From Paenibacillus sp. ACRRX (lineage in GTDB: Bacteria; Bacillota; Bacilli; Paenibacillales; Paenibacillaceae): a stretch of DNA of 64,000 nt. The notes beneath the pieces were generated by a model. The model was given only the letters and a program-made list of their open reading frames with translations. It had not been told where the DNA came from and ran no database searches. Location: contig NZ_JAKRNK010000012.1 in the NCBI RefSeq assembly GCF_022346885.1, positions 31,050 to 95,049 on the forward strand, given 5' to 3'. Position 1 is the first letter of the stretch; every line of letters begins with the position of its first letter. Shown piece by piece: positions 40,908 through 51,541 of this stretch. The position numbers and the translations under genes are program-made.

Positions 40908-41411
40908 TTACGCTTCGGCTTCGTTCTTCTCTGCGACTGCTTTGACTGCCAATGCAAAGTTGCGCACAGGTGCTTGGAGCACGCTGAGCAACATGGACAA
41001 CAAACCATCGCGGGAAGGCAATGCTGCCAACGCTTTGATTTGGTCTACGTCTACAACGCGACCTTCTACTATGCCACCTTTGATTTCAAGGGCTTCGTTT
41101 TTCTTTGCGAAATCGTTTAAGATTTTCGCAGGAGCAACTGCGTCTTCACGGCTGAATGCGATTGCTGTAGGACCAGTCAATGCTTCGTCAAGTTCAGTAA
41201 ACTCAGCTGCAGCAGTAGCACGACGAACCAATGTATTTTTCAATACTTGGAACTCGATACCAGCTTCACGAAGTTGCTTACGAAGTTCTGTCACTTGCGC
41301 AACGCTCAAACCACGGTAGTCAGCAACAACTGTTGTTACGCTCTCACGCAATTTACCAGCAATCTCGGTAACAGCTTGTTGTTTGGATTCAATCACTTTC
41401 GCGTTTGCCAC
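40908..41411 (-). CDS. rplJ: 50S ribosomal protein L10
   Basis: 167 residues from a GTG at 41411 after [47 protein letters not shown] and [20 protein letters not shown] match L10, which anchors L7/L12 dimers to 23S rRNA. It is preceded by the L10 leader and its attenuator. Confidence 0.97.
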   Translation of the reverse strand: MANAKVIESKQQAVTEIAGKLRESVTTVVADYRGLSVAQVTELRKQLREAGIEFQVLKNTLVRRATAAAEFTELDEALTGPTAIAFSREDAVAPAKILNDFAKKNEALEIKGGIVEGRVVDVDQIKALAALPSRDGLLSMLLSVLQAPVRNFALAVKAVAEKNEAEA

Positions 41412-41476
41412 TCGATACACCTCCTACATATTTCATGATCAACCGTATTACATCCGTTCTTCCTACCCGAGCATTA

Positions 41477-41505
41477 GAAAAGCCTCTGCAGCGAACTACA
41501 GAGGC
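41477..41505 (-). terminator. Attenuator in the rplJL leader
   Basis: Minus strand AGCCTCTG-TAGTTCGCT-GCAGAGGC TTTTC is a compact hairpin with T-run inside the leader of rplJ. It is the terminator arm of the L10 leader. Confidence 0.8.
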
Positions 41506-41625
41506 ATTACGAAGCGATTGGTGTACGAGGTACGTATACAACGCACACCTTCGCACTCAGTCTATTCGAACACCTCGGTAGGGGATTAAGCCTCTCGGCA
41601 CCTACTGTCTACGGTACGATTATTC
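41477..41625 (-). ncRNA. L10 leader (ribosomal protein leader RNA)
   Basis: The leader shows the conserved L10-leader pieces on the minus strand: GTAGACAGTAGGTGC, GGCTTAATCCCCTACCGAGG and the terminal attenuator. L10(L12)4 binds this RNA in Bacillales and represses rplJL. Promoter at 41659-41688 precedes it. Confidence 0.85.
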
Positions 41626-41658
41626 AATGTTATTTACGTCGTCATTAACAACTCTATT

Positions 41659-41688
41659 AGAGTAACACGTCCAGTCGAACCATGTCAA
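41659..41688 (-). promoter_or_regulatory. Promoter of rplJL
   Basis: Minus strand TTGACA at 41683-41688, 18-base spacer, TACTCT at 41659-41664 with upstream TGT (extended -10). Confidence 0.65.
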
Positions 41689-41724
41689 CAGTATCCGTTA
41701 CTTACCAATTGAGCCGCATTTATC

Positions 41725-42417
41725 TTAACGATAAGTTGCTGTGTTAACGCGAGCTGCAGGGCCCATCGTCGAAGAAATCGCGATGTTTTTCATGTAAACA
41801 CCCTTAGCCGCTGCGGGCTTAGCACGGTTCAATGCGTCGATCAAAGCTTTCAAGTTGTCATTCAACTGTTCAGCACTGAAAGATACTTTACCGATAGGTG
41901 CATGAATTTGACCTGCTTTATCCAGACGATACTCGATTTTACCAGCTTTAATTTCTTGAACAGCTTTAGTAACATCAAAAGTAACCGTACCGGCTTTAGG
42001 GTTAGGCATGAGACCTTTACCACCAAGGATACGTCCCAATTTACCTACTTCACTCATCATGTCTGGTGTTGCTACGCAGACATCGAAGTCGAACCAACCT
42101 TGTTGAATTTTGTTGATGAGTTCTTGGTCGCCAACATAATCCGCACCAGCTGCTTCTGCTTCTTTTACTTTCTCGCCTTTTGCAAACACGAGAACGCGTT
42201 TTGTTTTACCAGTACCGTGTGGCAATACAACTACACCACGAACAGCCTGATCTTGTTTACGAGGGTCTACACCCAAACGAACAGCCACTTCAACTGTTTC
42301 GTCAAATTTCGCTGCTGCCGCTTTCTTCACCAATTCAATGGCTTCAGAAGCTTCATAAGTTGCTTCTTTGTCGATCAACTTTGCAGCTTCAACATATTTT
42401 TTACCATGAGATGCCAT
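41725..42417 (-). CDS. rplA: 50S ribosomal protein L1
   Basis: 230 residues. [66 protein letters not shown] and MGPAARVN are typical. It forms the L1 stalk. Follows rplK by 60 bases; in many bacteria L1 represses rplKA translation. Confidence 0.98.
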   Translation of the reverse strand: MASHGKKYVEAAKLIDKEATYEASEAIELVKKAAAAKFDETVEVAVRLGVDPRKQDQAVRGVVVLPHGTGKTKRVLVFAKGEKVKEAEAAGADYVGDQELINKIQQGWFDFDVCVATPDMMSEVGKLGRILGGKGLMPNPKAGTVTFDVTKAVQEIKAGKIEYRLDKAGQIHAPIGKVSFSAEQLNDNLKALIDALNRAKPAAAKGVYMKNIAISSTMGPAARVNTATYR

Positions 42418-42477
42418 GTTCTTTTCCTCCTTTGTGGTAGTAACGGATTAACCTCCCACTGCGTACGAAGACGGGAA

Positions 42478-42903
42478 TTAGTCTTCTACTACGATACCCA
42501 TGCTGCGAGCTGTACCTTCAACCATACGCATTGCTGCTTCAACGGAAGCTGCGTTCAGGTCAGCCATTTTCTGTTCAGCGATTTGACGAACAACGTCGCG
42601 CTTAACAGTTGCAATTTTTTTCTTGTTAGGTTCGCCGGAACCTTTCTCTACCTTAGTTGCTACTTTCAACAAGACAGCAGCTGGTGGAGTTTTAGTGATG
42701 AACGTAAAGGAACGGTCTTCGAATACAGAGATCTCAACTGGAATAATCAAACCAACTTGATCTGCAGTTCTCGCATTAAATTCCTTTGTGAACGCCATGA
42801 TGTTAACCCCTGCTTGACCCAATGCTGGACCTACAGGAGGTGCAGGATTCGCCTTACCCGCTGGAATTTGCAACTTGACCACTTTAATGACTTTCTTTGC
42901 CAC
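42478..42903 (-). CDS. rplK: 50S ribosomal protein L11
   Basis: 141 residues from a GTG at 42903 ([20 protein letters not shown] follows) after GGAGGTG. The proline-rich [19 protein letters not shown] block forms the thiostrepton-binding region. L11 lies at the GTPase centre and is needed for the stringent response in organisms with Rel. Confidence 0.97.
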   Translation of the reverse strand: MAKKVIKVVKLQIPAGKANPAPPVGPALGQAGVNIMAFTKEFNARTADQVGLIIPVEISVFEDRSFTFITKTPPAAVLLKVATKVEKGSGEPNKKKIATVKRDVVRQIAEQKMADLNAASVEAAMRMVEGTARSMGIVVED

Positions 42904-42980
42904 GTGGAACACCTCCTTGCGCTAGTTATGCGGCCATCGGCACAAACGTGCTTATCCGCAACAGAAACCAATAAGATCTA

Positions 42981-43514
42981 TTAAATCTTCTCTACTTGGT
43001 GGTAATCCAACTCAAGTGGGGTTTCTCGACCAAACATGTTTACGTGAACCTTAAGCTTCTGCTTCTCGGTCACGATTTCTTCGACTGTACCAACAAAGTT
43101 CGCAAAAGGACCAACTTTGATGCGCACTGATTCTTTCAGTTCGAACTCAACCGTCATTCTCGGTTCTTCCATACCCATTGTTTTCAGAATCTGTTCAACT
43201 TCTTCTGGAAGCAATGCAGTTGGCTTGGAACCCGAGCCTGTGGAACCAACAAATCCGGTTACGCCTGGCGTATTACGCACAACGTACCAAGACTCATCCG
43301 TTTGAACCATTTCAACAAGAACATATCCTGGGTAAACTTTACGCATGACAGTCTTCTTCTTACCGTCTTTGTTTACCAGCTCTTCTTCCATCGGAACAAG
43401 AACGCGGAATATCTTGTCTTCCATGCCCATGGATTCGACGCGCTTTTCCAAATTGGCTTTGACTTTGTTTTCATACCCTGAATAGGTATGGACAACGTAC
43501 CATCTTTTTTCCAT
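42981..43514 (-). CDS. nusG: Transcription termination/antitermination factor NusG
   Basis: 177 residues. NGN domain (KRWYVVHTYSGYENKVKANL, YPGYVLVEMV, TPGVTGFVG) and C-terminal KOW domain (VRIKVGPFANFVGTVEEIV). It modulates pausing and couples transcription to translation. Downstream of secE, upstream of rplK, the conserved order. Confidence 0.98.
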   Translation of the reverse strand: MEKRWYVVHTYSGYENKVKANLEKRVESMGMEDKIFRVLVPMEEELVNKDGKKKTVMRKVYPGYVLVEMVQTDESWYVVRNTPGVTGFVGSTGSGSKPTALLPEEVEQILKTMGMEEPRMTVEFELKESVRIKVGPFANFVGTVEEIVTEKQKLKVHVNMFGRETPLELDYHQVEKI

Positions 43515-43538
43515 ACTGAAGCCACCTTGGGACTTTTA

Positions 43539-43748
43539 TTAAATAATCGCTTCGACGATCGCAGAGATCCCGATGTCCAGGACCCAAAAATAGAGCGTAA
43601 CAAAGATGACCGTGGACAATACGACGATCGTATAGCTTGTCAACTCTTTACGGTTGGGCCAGCGAACCTTCTTTAATTCGCCCCAGCTGTCGGCAAAGAA
43701 GGAAAACATAGAACCAAAACTACGTTTCACATTTCCTAAGAAAGCCAC
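43539..43748 (-). CDS. secE: Protein translocase subunit SecE
   Basis: 69 residues with a single transmembrane helix near the C-terminus (YTIVVLSTVIFVTLYFWVLD) preceded by the conserved amphipathic segment WGELKKVRWPNRKEL. It clamps SecY. Lies between rpmG and nusG. Confidence 0.97.
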   Translation of the reverse strand: MAFLGNVKRSFGSMFSFFADSWGELKKVRWPNRKELTSYTIVVLSTVIFVTLYFWVLDIGISAIVEAII

Positions 43749-43768
43749 GGACTACACCTCCACCTGAC

Positions 43769-43918
43769 TTATCTTGTTTCGCGATGAGAAGTATGCTCGT
43801 TGCAGAACTTGCAGAATTTCTTCAACTCGATGCGGTCTGGGTGATTACGTTTGTTCTTCGTAGTTGTATAGTTGCGTTGTTTGCAGCCAGTGCAAGCCAT
43901 CGTAACAATTACCCGCAT
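43769..43918 (-). CDS. rpmG: 50S ribosomal protein L33 (zinc-binding form)
   Basis: A 49-residue gene. It starts [17 protein letters not shown] and ends [14 protein letters not shown] and CKFC form the zinc site of the C+ form. The ATG at 43918 has GGAGGTG. Its place before secE-nusG is conserved in Firmicutes. Confidence 0.95.
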   Translation of the reverse strand: MRVIVTMACTGCKQRNYTTTKNKRNHPDRIELKKFCKFCNEHTSHRETR

Positions 43919-44007
43919 GTTGTACACCTCCTGAAGACACCTTTTTAGATAAAGAAGCGTCGGAATATATTCCTAAAAACGTACGCATATTTAGGGCTAC
44001 CCAAAAC

Positions 44008-44036
44008 ACTTTATCATATAGGGTATTTCATGTCAA
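44008..44036 (-). promoter_or_regulatory. Promoter of rpmG-secE-nusG
   Basis: Minus strand TTGACA at 44031-44036, 17-base spacer, TAAAGT at 44008-44013 with an upstream TGA. The rest of the 368-base gap to sigH (43919-44286) holds only the sigH terminator. Confidence 0.75.
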
Positions 44037-44235
44037 TGAAAAGATATTGACGCAATAGGTCTTCCGCCACTTGCTCTATCATATACAACACTGGGATATA
44101 ACACAAAGGTTCGCTTTTCCAATCGTCTCTTTCTCATTATGCTATAAACCTGCTTGAGTTAAACCCTTCTGATTAACTTCACTGGATCGATAGCATAATC
44201 GTGCCATACCTGACTATTACCACAGTGGAATAATA

Positions 44236-44285
44236 AAAAGAAAGTGCCCAATGACTGCGTGTTATCACGTGTCCTGAACACTTTC
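44236..44285 (-). terminator. Terminator after sigH
   Basis: AAAGAAAGTG pairs with CACTTTCTTT across a long, partly structured loop (contains ACACGTG/CACGC) and ends in TTTTTATT on the minus strand, next to the sigH stop. Confidence 0.75.
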
Positions 44286-44286
44286 T

Positions 44287-44943
44287 TTATATCGACTCGC
44301 CACCATCGCGCACTTCCAGATATCTTTCCAACTTCCGCTTCACACGCTGCAGGGCATTGTCTATAGACTTCACATGTCGGTCGAGATCAACTGCAATCTC
44401 CTGATAGGATCTGCCGTCCAAATAAAGCATAAGCACCTTGCGTTCAAGGTCGCTTAATATTTCAGACATTTTGTCTTCAAGACCAACGAATTCTTCTTGA
44501 TTAATGATGAGCTCTTCAGGGTCTGATACACGAGAGCCTCCGATAACATCCAAGAGTGTCCGATCGGAATCCTCGTCGTAAATGGGTTTGTCCAAGGAGA
44601 CGTAAGAATTAAGTGGAATGTGCTTCTGTCGCGTAGCAGTCTTAATCGCAGTTATGATTTGTCTCGTAATACACAATTCAGCAAATGCTTTGAACGATGC
44701 GAGCTTGTCTCCCTTAAAATCTCGTATAGACTTGTACAGTCCAATCATACCTTCCTGCACAATGTCCTCCCGGTCAGCGCCGATCAGAAAATAGGAGCGT
44801 GCCTTCGCACGTACAAAATTGCGATATTTGTTAATCAGATATTCCAGTGCATCGCCGTCACCTTCGCGAACGGCATCTACAAGCTGTTCATCCGTTAACT
44901 TATCGTATGGAAACGTGCTTATTTCTTTGAGGTCAACACTCAC
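44287..44943 (-). CDS. sigH: RNA polymerase sigma factor SigH (Spo0H)
   Basis: 218 residues, exactly the Bacillus length, from a GTG at 44943 after GGAGGG. Region 2 (YRNFVRAKARSYFLIGADRE, DIVQEGMIGLYKSIRDF) and region 4 (LSDLERKVLMLYLDGRSYQE with a HTH) are clear. It directs transition-state and early sporulation genes, so the organism is likely endospore forming. ORF upstream extension to 45075 is leader. Confidence 0.96.
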   Translation of the reverse strand: MSVDLKEISTFPYDKLTDEQLVDAVREGDGDALEYLINKYRNFVRAKARSYFLIGADREDIVQEGMIGLYKSIRDFKGDKLASFKAFAELCITRQIITAIKTATRQKHIPLNSYVSLDKPIYDEDSDRTLLDVIGGSRVSDPEELIINQEEFVGLEDKMSEILSDLERKVLMLYLDGRSYQEIAVDLDRHVKSIDNALQRVKRKLERYLEVRDGGESI

Positions 44944-45135
44944 TAGCAATCCCTCCGGCCTGCAACGCAATCCACCCGTTACATAAGATACCCCGCTTCG
45001 CATATTGTTCTGTATGTACATGAACATCAGGCTAGTAAGCATTGGGTCTGTTCTGTTGATAGAATCGATAACCATTCAAATTGACTATCGCTTCCAAAAC
45101 TGTTGAAATAGCTGATCCGACAAAATGATAGATTC

Positions 45136-45165
45136 AGTATATATGAATAGCTTCCCAAGCGTCAA
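45136..45165 (-). promoter_or_regulatory. Promoter of sigH
   Basis: Minus strand TTGACG at 45160-45165, 18-base spacer, TATACT at 45136-45141. It would leave an untranslated leader of about 185 bases. Nothing else is evident in the 44944-45277 spacer. Confidence 0.6.
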
Positions 45166-45277
45166 CCGCGAGAATACTTGATTCTACGGGAAAAATGGAG
45201 CCTTTAATGGTTTGAACACTTTTGACAACTCAAGAAACAACATACGTTTCAGTAAAAATGTGCTAGTCAGTTTGAAT

Positions 45278-45823
45278 CTACTCCATTTTATCCCCTCTTC
45301 GCAGCCGTTCAAGCTTCAGCATAACGTCCAGACTTAATTTGTCTTCAAGCGGATTGCGCTTGATTGGACGCAGCGCTTGCTCTCGAATCTGTACTTCCAC
45401 CTCACGTCGCGCCTGTTCGATGACTATTCGTAGTTCACGCGCTGATACACGGAGCGCGCCCAGGGCAAAGATGACATTCTGCTCAGTCATATCTGAAGTG
45501 GCCACATAGATCGTGCGGCGGCGATGCTTTAACTCACGCACGAGTCTTTCGATGCATTCATCCGCCGTTTCCTTCTCCTTCGTGAAACTAACCGTTACGT
45601 CACCTTGCTTGTAAGTTGCTCCAATGCCCGGTACGCGATAAGCATCGAATACGGCAATGACACGTCTGCCGGAATATGCTTGGTAATCCGTAAGCATGTC
45701 CAACAGACGATCACGCGCCTCCTCCAACTTGGTATCCGCCAGCTTCTTCAGTTCAGACCATGCGCCGATCATATTATATCCGTCTACCAGAAGCACGTCG
45801 CGCCAATCTGCCTGTTGTTGCAT
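45278..45823 (-). CDS. rae1: Ribosome-dependent mRNA endonuclease Rae1 (YacP, NYN domain)
   Basis: 181 residues. The NYN/PIN-like fold has acidic residues in VLLVDGYNMIGAW, VIAVFDAYRV and ADECIERLV, and in YVATSDMTEQ, consistent with Mg2+-dependent RNA cleavage. Bacillus Rae1 enters the ribosomal A site and cuts mRNA. It lies between rlmB and sigH as in Bacillus. Five bases separate it from rlmB. Confidence 0.92.
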   Translation of the reverse strand: MQQQADWRDVLLVDGYNMIGAWSELKKLADTKLEEARDRLLDMLTDYQAYSGRRVIAVFDAYRVPGIGATYKQGDVTVSFTKEKETADECIERLVRELKHRRRTIYVATSDMTEQNVIFALGALRVSARELRIVIEQARREVEVQIREQALRPIKRNPLEDKLSLDVMLKLERLRRGDKME

Positions 45824-45828
45824 CGCGA

Positions 45829-46569
45829 TTAGCCTCTACGACGGCGTACAACCTCATACATGACGATGCCCGCTGCCACCGAAGCATTCAGGGAATTGAT
45901 ACGCCCCGCCATCGGCAGCTTTAATAATACATCACACGATTCACGGATGAGTCTGCCCATGCCTTTATTCTCATTGCCGATTACAATGGCAACCGGGGAG
46001 TCCAAAATATCAGCGTCGTATACTTCCTGTTCAGCCGTTACATCGGTTCCTACTACCCAGACCCCTCGTTCTTTCAGCTGATCAATGGTTTGAGCAAGGT
46101 TGGACACTCGTGCAACAGGTACATACTCAACAGCCCCAGCAGATATTTTCGATACAGTTGCCGTTAAGCCAACTGAACGACGTTTCGGAATAATAACACC
46201 ATGTACCCCCGTGCAATCTGCCGTCCGCAGCATTGAACCAAGATTGTGTGGATCTTCAATCTCATCCAGCACAAGAATAAACGGCTTTTCCCCTCTCGTT
46301 TCCGCAAGTGCCAAAATATCCTCGACTTCCACATAATCATAGGCTGCCACCTGCGCAACAACACCTTGATGCTGGATACCTTCAACCATCTGATCCAGCT
46401 TACGCTTATCTGCCGACTGAACGATAATGCCGGCCTTTTTAGCTTCGGCGATAATCGGCTGCGTCAAGTGTTTCTGCGCCTGTTCAGCGATCCATATTTT
46501 ATTGATCGTTCGGCCGGAACGCAGCGCCTCCATGACAGAGTGCTTGCCAGCAATCATTTCTTCTTGCAT
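45829..46569 (-). CDS. rlmB: 23S rRNA 2'-O-ribose guanosine methyltransferase, RlmB/TrmH family (YacO)
   Basis: 246 residues. SpoU-type trefoil-knot methyltransferase: N-terminal RNA-binding part (IAGKHSVMEALRSGRTINKI), motif 1 (LDEIEDPHNLGSMLRTADCT), motif 2 (VAIVIGNENKGMGR) and motif 3 (LPMAGRINSLNASVAAGIVM). RlmB methylates G2251 in E. coli; the exact target is inferred. Confidence 0.92.
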   Translation of the reverse strand: MQEEMIAGKHSVMEALRSGRTINKIWIAEQAQKHLTQPIIAEAKKAGIIVQSADKRKLDQMVEGIQHQGVVAQVAAYDYVEVEDILALAETRGEKPFILVLDEIEDPHNLGSMLRTADCTGVHGVIIPKRRSVGLTATVSKISAGAVEYVPVARVSNLAQTIDQLKERGVWVVGTDVTAEQEVYDADILDSPVAIVIGNENKGMGRLIRESCDVLLKLPMAGRINSLNASVAAGIVMYEVVRRRRG

Positions 46570-46670
46570 ATAATAAAGTACCTCCTAGTTGCTCTATAAT
46601 TCCTTTTATGTTATCGGTATTAGATGTCTGGTTAGATGTAAAAGGGTACAACCCCTGCCCGTCGCAACCG

Positions 46671-47147
46671 TCATCCTACTTCATTTTCGCTTTCTTTCAG
46701 CATGAGATGAACCAGTTCCTGCAAGCGTTCTAACTGCTTTTCATAGTATAAATAACCGAACAATGCCTCTAGTGCCGTAGCATGCCTATACTCTTGAACG
46801 TTGGCGCTCTTTGGGACAGTAGACTTGGCATTGCGCCCTTGACGAACAACGTCCGCTTCCTCCTCTGTCAACATTGGCGCTAACTTGTTTAGAAATTTGG
46901 CCTGCGCTTTTGCTGATACATATTTAATCGTCTCCTGGTGCATATGGTGAGGTCGGTGATTCGGCTGTGCAATTACGTATTGCCGCACAGCAATCTCGTA
47001 TATAGCATCTCCCATATACGCAAGGGCTATCGGGTTTAACAACTTCGCCCCTTTCGCAGGGGCAAAGTCGAACAGCCAATCATCCTTCTTCACATCACGT
47101 TCTTCATCCACTGTTATGACTTCTGCTCCTTTCACACCCGTTTCCAA
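46671..47147 (-). CDS. mrnC: Mini-ribonuclease III
   Basis: 158 residues. A RNase III catalytic domain without the dsRBD: LLNPIALAYMGDAIYEIAVR and ATALEALFGYLYYEKQLERL carry the acidic signature. It matures 23S rRNA ends in Bacillus. The frame starts at a TTG at 47147 and overlaps cysS by 16 bases; a GTG a few codons inside is an alternative start. Position after cysS is conserved. Confidence 0.93.
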   Translation of the reverse strand: METGVKGAEVITVDEERDVKKDDWLFDFAPAKGAKLLNPIALAYMGDAIYEIAVRQYVIAQPNHRPHHMHQETIKYVSAKAQAKFLNKLAPMLTEEEADVVRQGRNAKSTVPKSANVQEYRHATALEALFGYLYYEKQLERLQELVHLMLKESENEVG

Positions 47148-48577
47148 CGAACACCTTGCGGTGTATCCTCTAATACGATTCCTTGTGCCGTAAGCAGATC
47201 ACGAATCTCATCGGCGCGCGCCCAGTTGCGCGATTGACGCGCTTCCGTTCGCTCTTGGATTAAGTGATCGATTTCCTCATCCAAAAGCTCTACTTCTTGC
47301 TCGATTACAATTCCTAATACATCGTTCATCGCTTCAAATGCATCAAGAAGCGCAAGCAGGTCAGCAGGACGTAGTGTTCCGGCAGCATTCCCTTGCTGTA
47401 CGTACACATTCGCTTCACTCGCCCAATCGAACATCGCCGTGATCGCATCAGCCGTGTTAAAGTCATCTTGCATCTTCGTGTCGAACGTTTCTAAGATTCC
47501 AGCCAGCTTCACCTGCAGTGCTTCATTAGGCTCCCCGAAAGAAGCAGCTGCCTGCATCGCTTCATCCAAAGACATGCCTGTTGCCTGTAGAGCATGCTTT
47601 ACATTCGAAACCGCATTAGTTAATCGTTCCGTTGAGTTTACAGCCTGCTGCATCGCTTCATCCGTAAAGTTAAGCGGGTTGCGATAATGTGTGGACAGCA
47701 TAAAGTAACGAATAGCTCCCGGGTTGTAATGTGTGAGCAAATCTTTAACGAGCACACCGTTGCCAAGAGATTTAGACATTTTCTCGTTATTGATATTAAT
47801 ATATCCGTTATGCATCCAGAACCGCGACAAAGGCTTGCCCGTCACCGCTTCCGATTGTGCCGATTCACATTCATGATGTGGGAACGTCAGGTCTTGGCCG
47901 CCGCCATGAATGTCCAGTGTATCCCCCAGGTATTTACGCACCATAGCCGAGCATTCGATATGCCAGCCTGGTCTTCCATCCCCCCATGGACTCGGCCAAG
48001 CAATTTCGCCTGGCTTTGCTCCTTTCCAGAGCACAAAGTCTTCTGCCGCTTCCTTGCGGGCATCTACTTCGATTCGAATTCCGAACTGGAGTTCCTCCAG
48101 ATTCTGATGGGACAACTTTCCGTAGTCTGCGAACTTCTTCGTACGGAAATATACATCCCCTCCCGATGGGTATGCAAAATCCTGCTCCACTAGTGTTGAA
48201 ATAAAGCTTATGATTTCATCGATATTATCCGTTACACGTGGATTATTGGTGGCACGGCGAATGCCCAGCCCATCGCAATCTGCGTAATAAGCGTCAACAA
48301 ACATATCTGCCACTTCTGGCACGGTCAGGTTCATCTCGCGCGCTTTTGTGATCAGTTTGTCATCTACATCCGTAAAGTTGATCACATAGTTAACATCGTA
48401 ACCTGTTGTTTCCAAATACCTGCGAACCATGTCAAAGACGATTGCTGGTCTGGCATTTCCAATATGAATATAACCGTACACGGTTGGACCGCATACGTAC
48501 ATGCTGACTTCACCCGGCTTCTGTGGAGTAAAGGGCTGCTTCTTGCGTGTCATTGTGTCATAAATCGCTAATGTCAT
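47132..48577 (-). CDS. cysS: Cysteinyl-tRNA synthetase
   Basis: 481 residues, class I. HIGH motif [19 protein letters not shown], and zinc ligands Cys in MYVCGPT, Cys in WHIECSAM and His/Glu in FPHHECE. No editing domain, as expected since zinc selects cysteine. ATG overlaps the cysE stop (ATGA), so it shares the cysE transcript and its T-box. Confidence 0.97.
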   Translation of the reverse strand: MTLAIYDTMTRKKQPFTPQKPGEVSMYVCGPTVYGYIHIGNARPAIVFDMVRRYLETTGYDVNYVINFTDVDDKLITKAREMNLTVPEVADMFVDAYYADCDGLGIRRATNNPRVTDNIDEIISFISTLVEQDFAYPSGGDVYFRTKKFADYGKLSHQNLEELQFGIRIEVDARKEAAEDFVLWKGAKPGEIAWPSPWGDGRPGWHIECSAMVRKYLGDTLDIHGGGQDLTFPHHECESAQSEAVTGKPLSRFWMHNGYININNEKMSKSLGNGVLVKDLLTHYNPGAIRYFMLSTHYRNPLNFTDEAMQQAVNSTERLTNAVSNVKHALQATGMSLDEAMQAAASFGEPNEALQVKLAGILETFDTKMQDDFNTADAITAMFDWASEANVYVQQGNAAGTLRPADLLALLDAFEAMNDVLGIVIEQEVELLDEEIDHLIQERTEARQSRNWARADEIRDLLTAQGIVLEDTPQGVRWKRV

Positions 48578-49422
48578 GCGCGCATAACCTCCTTGGAGTT
48601 TTTGTCCTTAGTATCCTTATCTTTATCTTGTCGTTCTTCTTCATCTCTACTTTGAGCATTATCCGTACGTCCTTCTTTATCTGGGCTACCTTTTTCCTCT
48701 GCCTGACCATTTTCTTTATCCCAATTAACATTGCCTTCACTATACGCCTCATCTGCCGAGTTAGTGAGGGTCTCGATTGTCTGCGATCGTAGATGCTGAA
48801 CTTCCTGCTCCAGCTTATCGATCTGCCCCTGCAGCACACGGAACATATCAACGACCGGGTCAGGGAGTTGAGCATGATTCAAACGATCAATACGCACGCC
48901 ATCCTGCTTGACGATCCGGCCAGGAATACCTACAACGGTACAATTGCCTGGTACTTCACGCAGTACTACTGAATTGGCTCCAATACTTGTATTATCTCCA
49001 ATGCTAAAAGAACCAAGCACCTTGGCGCCGGATGCAATTACGACGTTATTGCCAATGGTAGGGTGTCGCTTGCCCTTTTCTTTACCAGTCCCACCGAGAG
49101 TAACACCTTGATAGATGACAACGTCATCTCCAATTTCGCATGTCTCCCCAATGACTACTCCCATACCATGATCAATAAACAGGCGTTGGCCGATAGTGGC
49201 GCCTGGATGAATCTCGATGCCTGTCATAAATCGACTTACTTGAGCTATTGTGCGGGCTACGGTATACCATCTCCGTTTGAAGAACCAATGGGCCACTCGA
49301 TGTCCCCATATCGCATGCAAACCGGAATAGGTAAAGATGACTTCAAATCGACTGCGTGCCGCGGGATCATTTTCAAATACCGTTCGAATATCGGATCGCA
49401 TCTGTTGCAGTATACGTCCCAT
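48574..49422 (-). CDS. cysE: Serine O-acetyltransferase with long charged tail
   Basis: 282 residues. The left-handed beta-helix acetyltransferase domain (about 60-190) has [46 protein letters not shown] and [10 protein letters not shown], with catalytic Asp-His in DHGMG. It makes O-acetylserine for cysteine synthesis. The last ~70 residues are highly charged and low complexity ([20 protein letters not shown], then [17 protein letters not shown]) beyond the usual end of the enzyme. Followed by cysS and preceded by a T-box. Confidence 0.94.
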   Translation of the reverse strand: MGRILQQMRSDIRTVFENDPAARSRFEVIFTYSGLHAIWGHRVAHWFFKRRWYTVARTIAQVSRFMTGIEIHPGATIGQRLFIDHGMGVVIGETCEIGDDVVIYQGVTLGGTGKEKGKRHPTIGNNVVIASGAKVLGSFSIGDNTSIGANSVVLREVPGNCTVVGIPGRIVKQDGVRIDRLNHAQLPDPVVDMFRVLQGQIDKLEQEVQHLRSQTIETLTNSADEAYSEGNVNWDKENGQAEEKGSPDKEGRTDNAQSRDEEERQDKDKDTKDKNSKEVMRA

Positions 49423-49468
49423 GGCCTATTCCTCCCGAACCGTTCATAATTGAAAGTCCGCCTCATGA

Positions 49469-49825
49469 CAAAAAATGGCGCCCCCGCAGCGATATGCTGC
49501 AGAGACGCCATGCGCGGTCCCACTCTGCTTGAACAATACGAATGCCAACGTAACGAGAGTTAATGCATAAAGGAACACCTCTTTGCCTAACGTAACATTA
49601 CTGCTGTATTGCTCCACTTTATCGTTCTATAACGTAAACGACTCGTCATTCTCTACCTGAAAAATATACAATCTGCATATTCTACACTCAAGAATGAAGC
49701 TTCCGGGCGCAGTGCGTATCGCGAGGCATGGAACTGCTTGCAGCCCCGAAGTCATGGTGTCGTTGCACCCGCTTCATCGGCAGTCCTCTCTGTGCACGCC
49801 TATCTGCAAATACGCTCTCCCGTTC
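49469..49825 (-). ncRNA. T-box leader upstream of cysE-cysS
   Basis: The T-box motif AGAGTGGGACCGCG lies at 49513-49526 on the minus strand, followed by a terminator hairpin (TGGCGTCTCTGCAGC with GCTGCGGGGGCGCCA, then TTTTTT; 49469-49511). About 250 bases of structured stem I-like sequence precede it; GCGTAT and ATACGC can close the base of one stem. Cys regulation fits the downstream genes; UGC triplets are present but I could not fix the specifier codon. Confidence 0.85.
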
Positions 49826-50019
49826 AACGCTGTTGCATATAGTACTGATTGGTTGCTATGTGAATCTGTTGTCGAAAAGTCTCTACTTAATTCTAATTTA
49901 CATTGGTTATGACCAGTATACTGGAAGACACCTGATATTGACAATAATACTTCTTCTGTAAAATAAACCGAGCCGCCCATTTATTGTGTTACGATCACAC
50001 GGCTAATCTGGTAAGAACG

Positions 50020-51480
50020 TTACGCTTGCAGGCGATTGCTTAATCGGCGCAGCACAGTCTCGCGTCCCAGTAGAACGATAGTTTCATTCAGATCGCGACC
50101 ATGCATCTGTCCTGAAACTGCCACACGAACTGGCATGAACAATCCTTTGCCCTTCGCACCTGTTTCTTTCTGTACTTCTTTAATAGCGCCTTTGACTGTA
50201 TCTACATCCCAATCAGAAGCTGCTGCAAGCTTCGTATGAAGGGCAGCCAGCACAGTCGGAACTTGCTCTTCAGCCAGAACTGCGGATGCTTCCTCATCTA
50301 ATGTTAACTCTTCACGGAAGAACAGATCGGAAAGCTCCACAATGTCGGATGCACAATTCATTTGCTCCTGATACAGCTTAACCAGAGCATGGGCCCAAGC
50401 TTGTTGTTCATCGCTTAATGAGGCTGGCAAACGGCCCGCCTTCTGCAGATGTGGGATCGACATCGCCGCAATCCGGTCAGGATCTGCTTTCTTCATGTAC
50501 AAATTGTTCAGATGAGTCAGCTTATTCGTATCAAATACAGCAGGACTCTTAGACAAGCGGTTCTCATCGAAAATGCGGATCAGTTCATCACGGGAGAACA
50601 TCTCCTCTTCTCCCTCAGGCGACCAGCCAAGCAGTGCAATAAAGTTGCACATAGCCTCAGGAAGATAACCCAATTGATCATACTGCTCAATAAATTGAAT
50701 AATGGATTCGTCGCGCTTGCTCAGCTTCTTGCGGTTCTCGTTGACGATAAGCGTCATATGTCCGAACTTCGGTGCATCCCAGCCAAACGCTTCATAAATC
50801 ATCAACTGGCGCAGCGTGTTAGTAATATGATCTTCTCCACGCAGTACATGGGACATCTTCATCAAATAATCGTCGATGACTACAGCGAAGTTATAAGTTG
50901 CGATACCGTCCTTTTTAACGATGACCCAATCACCAGTCGTATCCGATTCAAAAGTGATATCACCCTTGACGATATCATCAAACGTATACGAACGTCCCGT
51001 CGGCACAAGGAAACGCACGCTTGCCTGACGACCTTCCGCTGCTTTAGCAGCTTGCTGCTCTGGTGTCAGGTGACGGCAAGTTCCCGCATACTTAGGTGTC
51101 TCACCACGTTCCGTCTGTTCCTCGCGCTCCTTCTCCAACTCCGCTTCCGTACAATAACACTTGTAAGCAAGCCCGCGTTCCATAAGGTCTTGCGCATGCT
51201 GATTATAAATATCAAGTCGTTCCGTCTGACGATAGGGCCCAAATTCACCCCCAACATCAATACTTTCATCCCACTCGATGCCAAGCCATTTCATGTATTT
51301 GAACTGGCTCTCTTCTCCGCCTGCCACATTACGCTTTATGTCCGTATCCTCGATACGTACGATAAACTTTCCTCCATGGTGGCGCGCAAACAAATAGTTA
51401 AATAACGCGGTGCGCGCGTTACCAATATGTAAATGTCCTGTTGGACTTGGCGCATACCGTACTCGGATGTCTTTACTCAT
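50020..51480 (-). CDS. gltX: Glutamyl-tRNA synthetase
   Basis: 486 residues from the ATG at 51480 ([20 protein letters not shown]). HIGH is HIGN and KMSKS is KLSKRDES. Cysteines in [11 protein letters not shown] suggest the zinc-containing form. In a species without GlnRS it would charge both Glu and Gln tRNAs. Upstream of the cysE T-box, downstream of ispF. Confidence 0.96.
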   Translation of the reverse strand: MSKDIRVRYAPSPTGHLHIGNARTALFNYLFARHHGGKFIVRIEDTDIKRNVAGGEESQFKYMKWLGIEWDESIDVGGEFGPYRQTERLDIYNQHAQDLMERGLAYKCYCTEAELEKEREEQTERGETPKYAGTCRHLTPEQQAAKAAEGRQASVRFLVPTGRSYTFDDIVKGDITFESDTTGDWVIVKKDGIATYNFAVVIDDYLMKMSHVLRGEDHITNTLRQLMIYEAFGWDAPKFGHMTLIVNENRKKLSKRDESIIQFIEQYDQLGYLPEAMCNFIALLGWSPEGEEEMFSRDELIRIFDENRLSKSPAVFDTNKLTHLNNLYMKKADPDRIAAMSIPHLQKAGRLPASLSDEQQAWAHALVKLYQEQMNCASDIVELSDLFFREELTLDEEASAVLAEEQVPTVLAALHTKLAAASDWDVDTVKGAIKEVQKETGAKGKGLFMPVRVAVSGQMHGRDLNETIVLLGRETVLRRLSNRLQA

Positions 51481-51541
51481 GGTTTTGTCCCTCCGAACTA
51501 TGCCTTTTATCGGCTTGTATAAGCCTATATTCATCCCGTTA

